From: Desulfuromonadales bacterium
GTDB lineage: Bacteria > Desulfobacterota > Desulfuromonadia > Desulfuromonadales > BM103
Direction: 5' to 3'
Length of the DNA: 64,000 bases
Assembly (NCBI GenBank): GCA_014860225.1
Contig: JACZKE010000023.1
Coordinates: 48,787-112,786 of the forward strand
The notes beneath the pieces were generated by a model, which ran no database searches, was not told where the DNA came from, and saw nothing but the letters and a program-made list of their open reading frames with translations. Below are positions 61,465 to 64,000 of the stretch, in pieces; the first letter of the stretch is position 1, and each line of letters opens with the position of its first letter. The position numbers were made by a program, and so were the translations under genes.

Positions 61465-62469
61465 TCAGCGGCCAAGCTGGTAGCGCCGCACCGCGCGAGT
61501 GTGATCATTCAGATTCGTACTGAACACATGGGTGCCGTCGCCTCTCGACACAAAATACAGATCCTTGCTTACTGCCGGATTCGCCGCCGCTTGCAGCGCA
61601 AAGCGTCCCGGGCTGGCAATCGGACCGGGCGGCAGCCCCCTTGTCCTATAGGTGTTGTAAGGGGTCGGCGTCTCCAGATGCTTGCGGGTGAGATTCCCGT
61701 CGAAATCAGCAATTCCGTAAATCACGGTCGGGTCCGCCTGCAAAGGGATGCCGCGTTTCAGGCGATTGTGGAATACGGCTGAAATCAAGGGCATTTCCAT
61801 GACATTGCCCGCTTCTTTCTGAATGATCGACGCGAGGGTGAGAAACTGATGACGGTTGAGGTTCAGGGCTGCAGCTCTTTCCAGTAATTCCGGGGTTAAT
61901 TGCATGCGCAGTTGAGCCACCATCGCAGTCAGAATTTGGCTTGGTGTCGTTGCTGATGAGTATGTATAGGTTTCCGGAAACAGGTAGCCTTCCAGTGAAG
62001 CTGCGTCGATGTCCAGCTCATTCAAAAAGCGGGCATCGCTGCACAGTGTCAGGAATTCCTCGGCAGAGCCGATACCGGTTTTCTCCAGGCGTGCCGCGAT
62101 CTCCTGCAGATTAAAACCCTCGGGGATGGTTACCTGAAACTTGCGGATATCGCCGGCAATCAGACGCGCGAGAATGTCGTCCGGCTTAGCTGATGTCTCG
62201 AAGAGGTATTCACCGGCGTGGATCTGTCCCGTGGCCTTGTGCCAGCGGGCCAGGAGTGTGAAGAGCCTGGCATCTTTGATGATGCCAAATTGTTCGAGCT
62301 GGCTGGCAACGCGCGAGAAAGAGCTGCCGGATTTAATCTCAACTATCTGTGGTGCTGCCGGTGTGACCGCCGTTGAGATGAAGCTTTGCAGCCAGAGGGC
62401 AATGCACAACAGGAGGATGCCGGTCACGGCAAGGAGCATCAGGGACAGTTTCCTGGCATGCACAGTCAT
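61465..62469 (-). CDS. mltG: endolytic murein transglycosylase
   Basis: LASIIQKEAGN; LKRGIPLQADPTVIYGI; NTYRTRGLPPGPIASPG. Confidence 0.96.
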   Translation of the reverse strand: MTVHARKLSLMLLAVTGILLLCIALWLQSFISTAVTPAAPQIVEIKSGSSFSRVASQLEQFGIIKDARLFTLLARWHKATGQIHAGEYLFETSAKPDDILARLIAGDIRKFQVTIPEGFNLQEIAARLEKTGIGSAEEFLTLCSDARFLNELDIDAASLEGYLFPETYTYSSATTPSQILTAMVAQLRMQLTPELLERAAALNLNRHQFLTLASIIQKEAGNVMEMPLISAVFHNRLKRGIPLQADPTVIYGIADFDGNLTRKHLETPTPYNTYRTRGLPPGPIASPGRFALQAAANPAVSKDLYFVSRGDGTHVFSTNLNDHTRAVRRYQLGR

Positions 62470-62549
62470 TAAAAAACTCCAAACTAATAATCTCTGAAAT
62501 ATCTGACTATTGTTGGGTGCTCTCAGCAAAAGTCAAGATTGGGCCCCTG

Positions 62550-63146
62550 TCAGACCTTGAAGCGATTTTCACTGCCGTCCAGAAGGCGTCGAATGTTGGT
62601 CCGATGACGCCAGATTACCAGCATGGCTATAAAGAGGGTCGCCAAAAAAATTGGCTGCGGGTGGTTCAGCATCAAAATCAACAATGGCGCTGACATGGCC
62701 GCAAGCACCGAACCGAGGGAAATATAACGGCTTGCAGCAACGGTGATTACGAAGACCACCAGGACAACGAGGACTGCTTGCGGCGAGAGGACCAGGAAGA
62801 TGCCAAGGGCAGTGGCGACGCCTTTGCCGCCCCTGAATTTCAGGTAGACCGGATAGCAATGACCAATGATGGCGATGGCGCAGGCAACGCCGAGCTGGGT
62901 CGGCGTTGGTGCCAGCCAGCTCTTGTAAGCCAATAAGGGCAGAAAGCCCTTCATGGTGTCACCGATCAGCGTCAGGATGCCAGCCAGTTTGCCGACCACC
63001 CGGTAGACATTGGTCGCGCCGATATTGCCGCTGCCTTTCTGACGGACATCCTCGCTGCCCATCAGACGCGAAAGGATGACACCGCTGGGGATGGCAGCGA
63101 TCAGGTAAATGATAATCAGAACAAAGATAAAGAGCAGGTCGTCCAT
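62550..63146 (-). CDS. plsY: glycerol-3-phosphate acyltransferase PlsY
   Basis: AIPSGVILSRLMGSEDVRQKGSGNIGATNVYRVVG; KFRGGKGVATALG. Confidence 0.96.
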   Translation of the reverse strand: MDDLLFIFVLIIIYLIAAIPSGVILSRLMGSEDVRQKGSGNIGATNVYRVVGKLAGILTLIGDTMKGFLPLLAYKSWLAPTPTQLGVACAIAIIGHCYPVYLKFRGGKGVATALGIFLVLSPQAVLVVLVVFVITVAASRYISLGSVLAAMSAPLLILMLNHPQPIFLATLFIAMLVIWRHRTNIRRLLDGSENRFKV

Positions 63147-63239
63147 AACGATCTCAAAAAACAAAAGCGTCTACTTTTGACCGCTTTATGTATGGCAGAA
63201 AAATTGGTCGGGAAAACCTGATATAAGCCCGCCAAACTC

Positions 63240-63272
63240 GCGGCTGGCTCATGGATAGTCCGACAGACTCCT
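63240..63272 (-). repeat. solo terminal fragment of the MITE-like element
   Basis: Minus strand AGGAGTCTGTCGGACTATCCATGAGCCAGCCGC vs AGCAGCCTGTCGGACTATCCATGAGCCGGCTGC at 57911. Confidence 0.75.
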
Positions 63273-63367
63273 ATCACAACGCAGCGTAAATCACAAGTGC
63301 ATTCCCCTTCCAATGGGGGAGTTAGAAGTGCGCTGCCGGCTGATCCGGGCTTAATGACCAGCCCCTT

Positions 63368-63910
63368 TCATGGGGACATTTTCTCCCAATAATTGTAGAA
63401 GGCGATTTCAGCTAGTGCTTTACGAGGTCTGGCTTGTGGTTCCTGGTCCGGATAGCCCAGAGGCGTGACCCCGACAACCCTTATCCGGTCAGGGATGCCA
63501 AGCGCTTTTTTAAGGCGGGATTCATCGAACCAGCCCATCCAGCAGGTGCCGAGACCGAGGGCATGGGCAGCCAGGCAGAGATGCTCGAAGGCGATGGCAG
63601 CGTCGGCGACATAGTACTCGATGCCGTTTGCTACGTCAGAGTCCGCCGGGTCGGCACAAACCACGATTGCGACTGGTGCCGCAGCGATTGCCTTCCTGCC
63701 GGGGTTGTCTTCGGGGAAGGCTGCGAGGATGGCCGCCTTGCGGCTCTGATCGTCGAGCACCAGGAAGCGCCAGCACTGTAAATTTTTCCACGAAGGTGCC
63801 AGTCGGGCAGCATCCAGAACCTGCATGATCTTGTCAGCTTCGACCGGCCTGTCCTTATACCTGCGGATACTGCGGCGATCCTTGAAAACCTGGAAAATAT
63901 CCAAAGGCAT
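63368..63910 (-). CDS. nitroreductase-family protein
   Basis: FKDRRSIRRYKDRPVEADKIMQVLDAARLAPSWKNLQCWRFLVL. Confidence 0.93.
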   Translation of the reverse strand: MPLDIFQVFKDRRSIRRYKDRPVEADKIMQVLDAARLAPSWKNLQCWRFLVLDDQSRKAAILAAFPEDNPGRKAIAAAPVAIVVCADPADSDVANGIEYYVADAAIAFEHLCLAAHALGLGTCWMGWFDESRLKKALGIPDRIRVVGVTPLGYPDQEPQARPRKALAEIAFYNYWEKMSP

Positions 63911-63933
63911 CTCCTCACAAGCGGGACAGTTGG

Positions 63934-64000
63934 TTACATGTTGCGACGGTACTGGCCACCGACTTCGTAGAGCGCAGCGCTGATCTGACCCAGTGAAGCG
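63934..64000 (-). CDS. C-terminal end of a CDS running off the window
   Basis: Minus strand frame ...ASLGQISAALYEVGGQYRRNM*; identity unknown. Confidence 0.35.
   Translation of the reverse strand, partial: ASLGQISAALYEVGGQYRRNM

Overview
The window reads as an ordinary chromosomal segment of a Desulfuromonadales/Geobacter-like bacterium (inferred from gene content only). No rRNA, complete tRNA, CRISPR array or intact transposase was recognised. Main blocks: (1) 0-6.7 kb, a sigma-54 response regulator (5'-truncated) followed by a membrane-bound quinone/cytochrome redox module: two paralogous small membrane proteins flanking a degenerate receiver protein, an extra 56-aa ORF, a 5-heme cytochrome c, a Tat-signal 4x[4Fe-4S] ferredoxin, NrfD and a heme-type HAMP sensor without kinase domain. 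(2) ResB/CcsA cytochrome c maturation genes. (3) A heme/siroheme cluster (hemB, cobA-hemD, hemC, hemA, ccsB, precorrin-2 dehydrogenase). (4) Housekeeping genes (trxA, darP/yjgA, dtd, nfo, dapF, rsmE, prmA). (5) An RND efflux operon. (6) Two-component systems and HtrA. (7) A 42-58 kb carbon-use island: FadR-type regulator, GlcD/GlcF-type oxidase, TRAP transporter, 3-hydroxybutyrate/acetoacetate operon with a divergent sigma-54 activator, and L-lactate dehydrogenase LldG plus a fused LldF-LldE. (8) An ATP-grasp-like protein, AI-2E transporter, mltG, plsY and a nitroreductase. The best regulatory signals are: three copies of a TTGGT-N3-ACCA(A/G) operator tying the FadR-type regulator to the TRAP/GlcDF and Lld loci; two matching 19-bp inverted repeats plus a -24/-12 promoter ahead of the redox module; and a TA-flanked 165-bp MITE-like element with perfect 18-bp terminal inverted repeats and at least two degraded relatives in the window. 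All family calls come from reading translations by eye; no database search was run.
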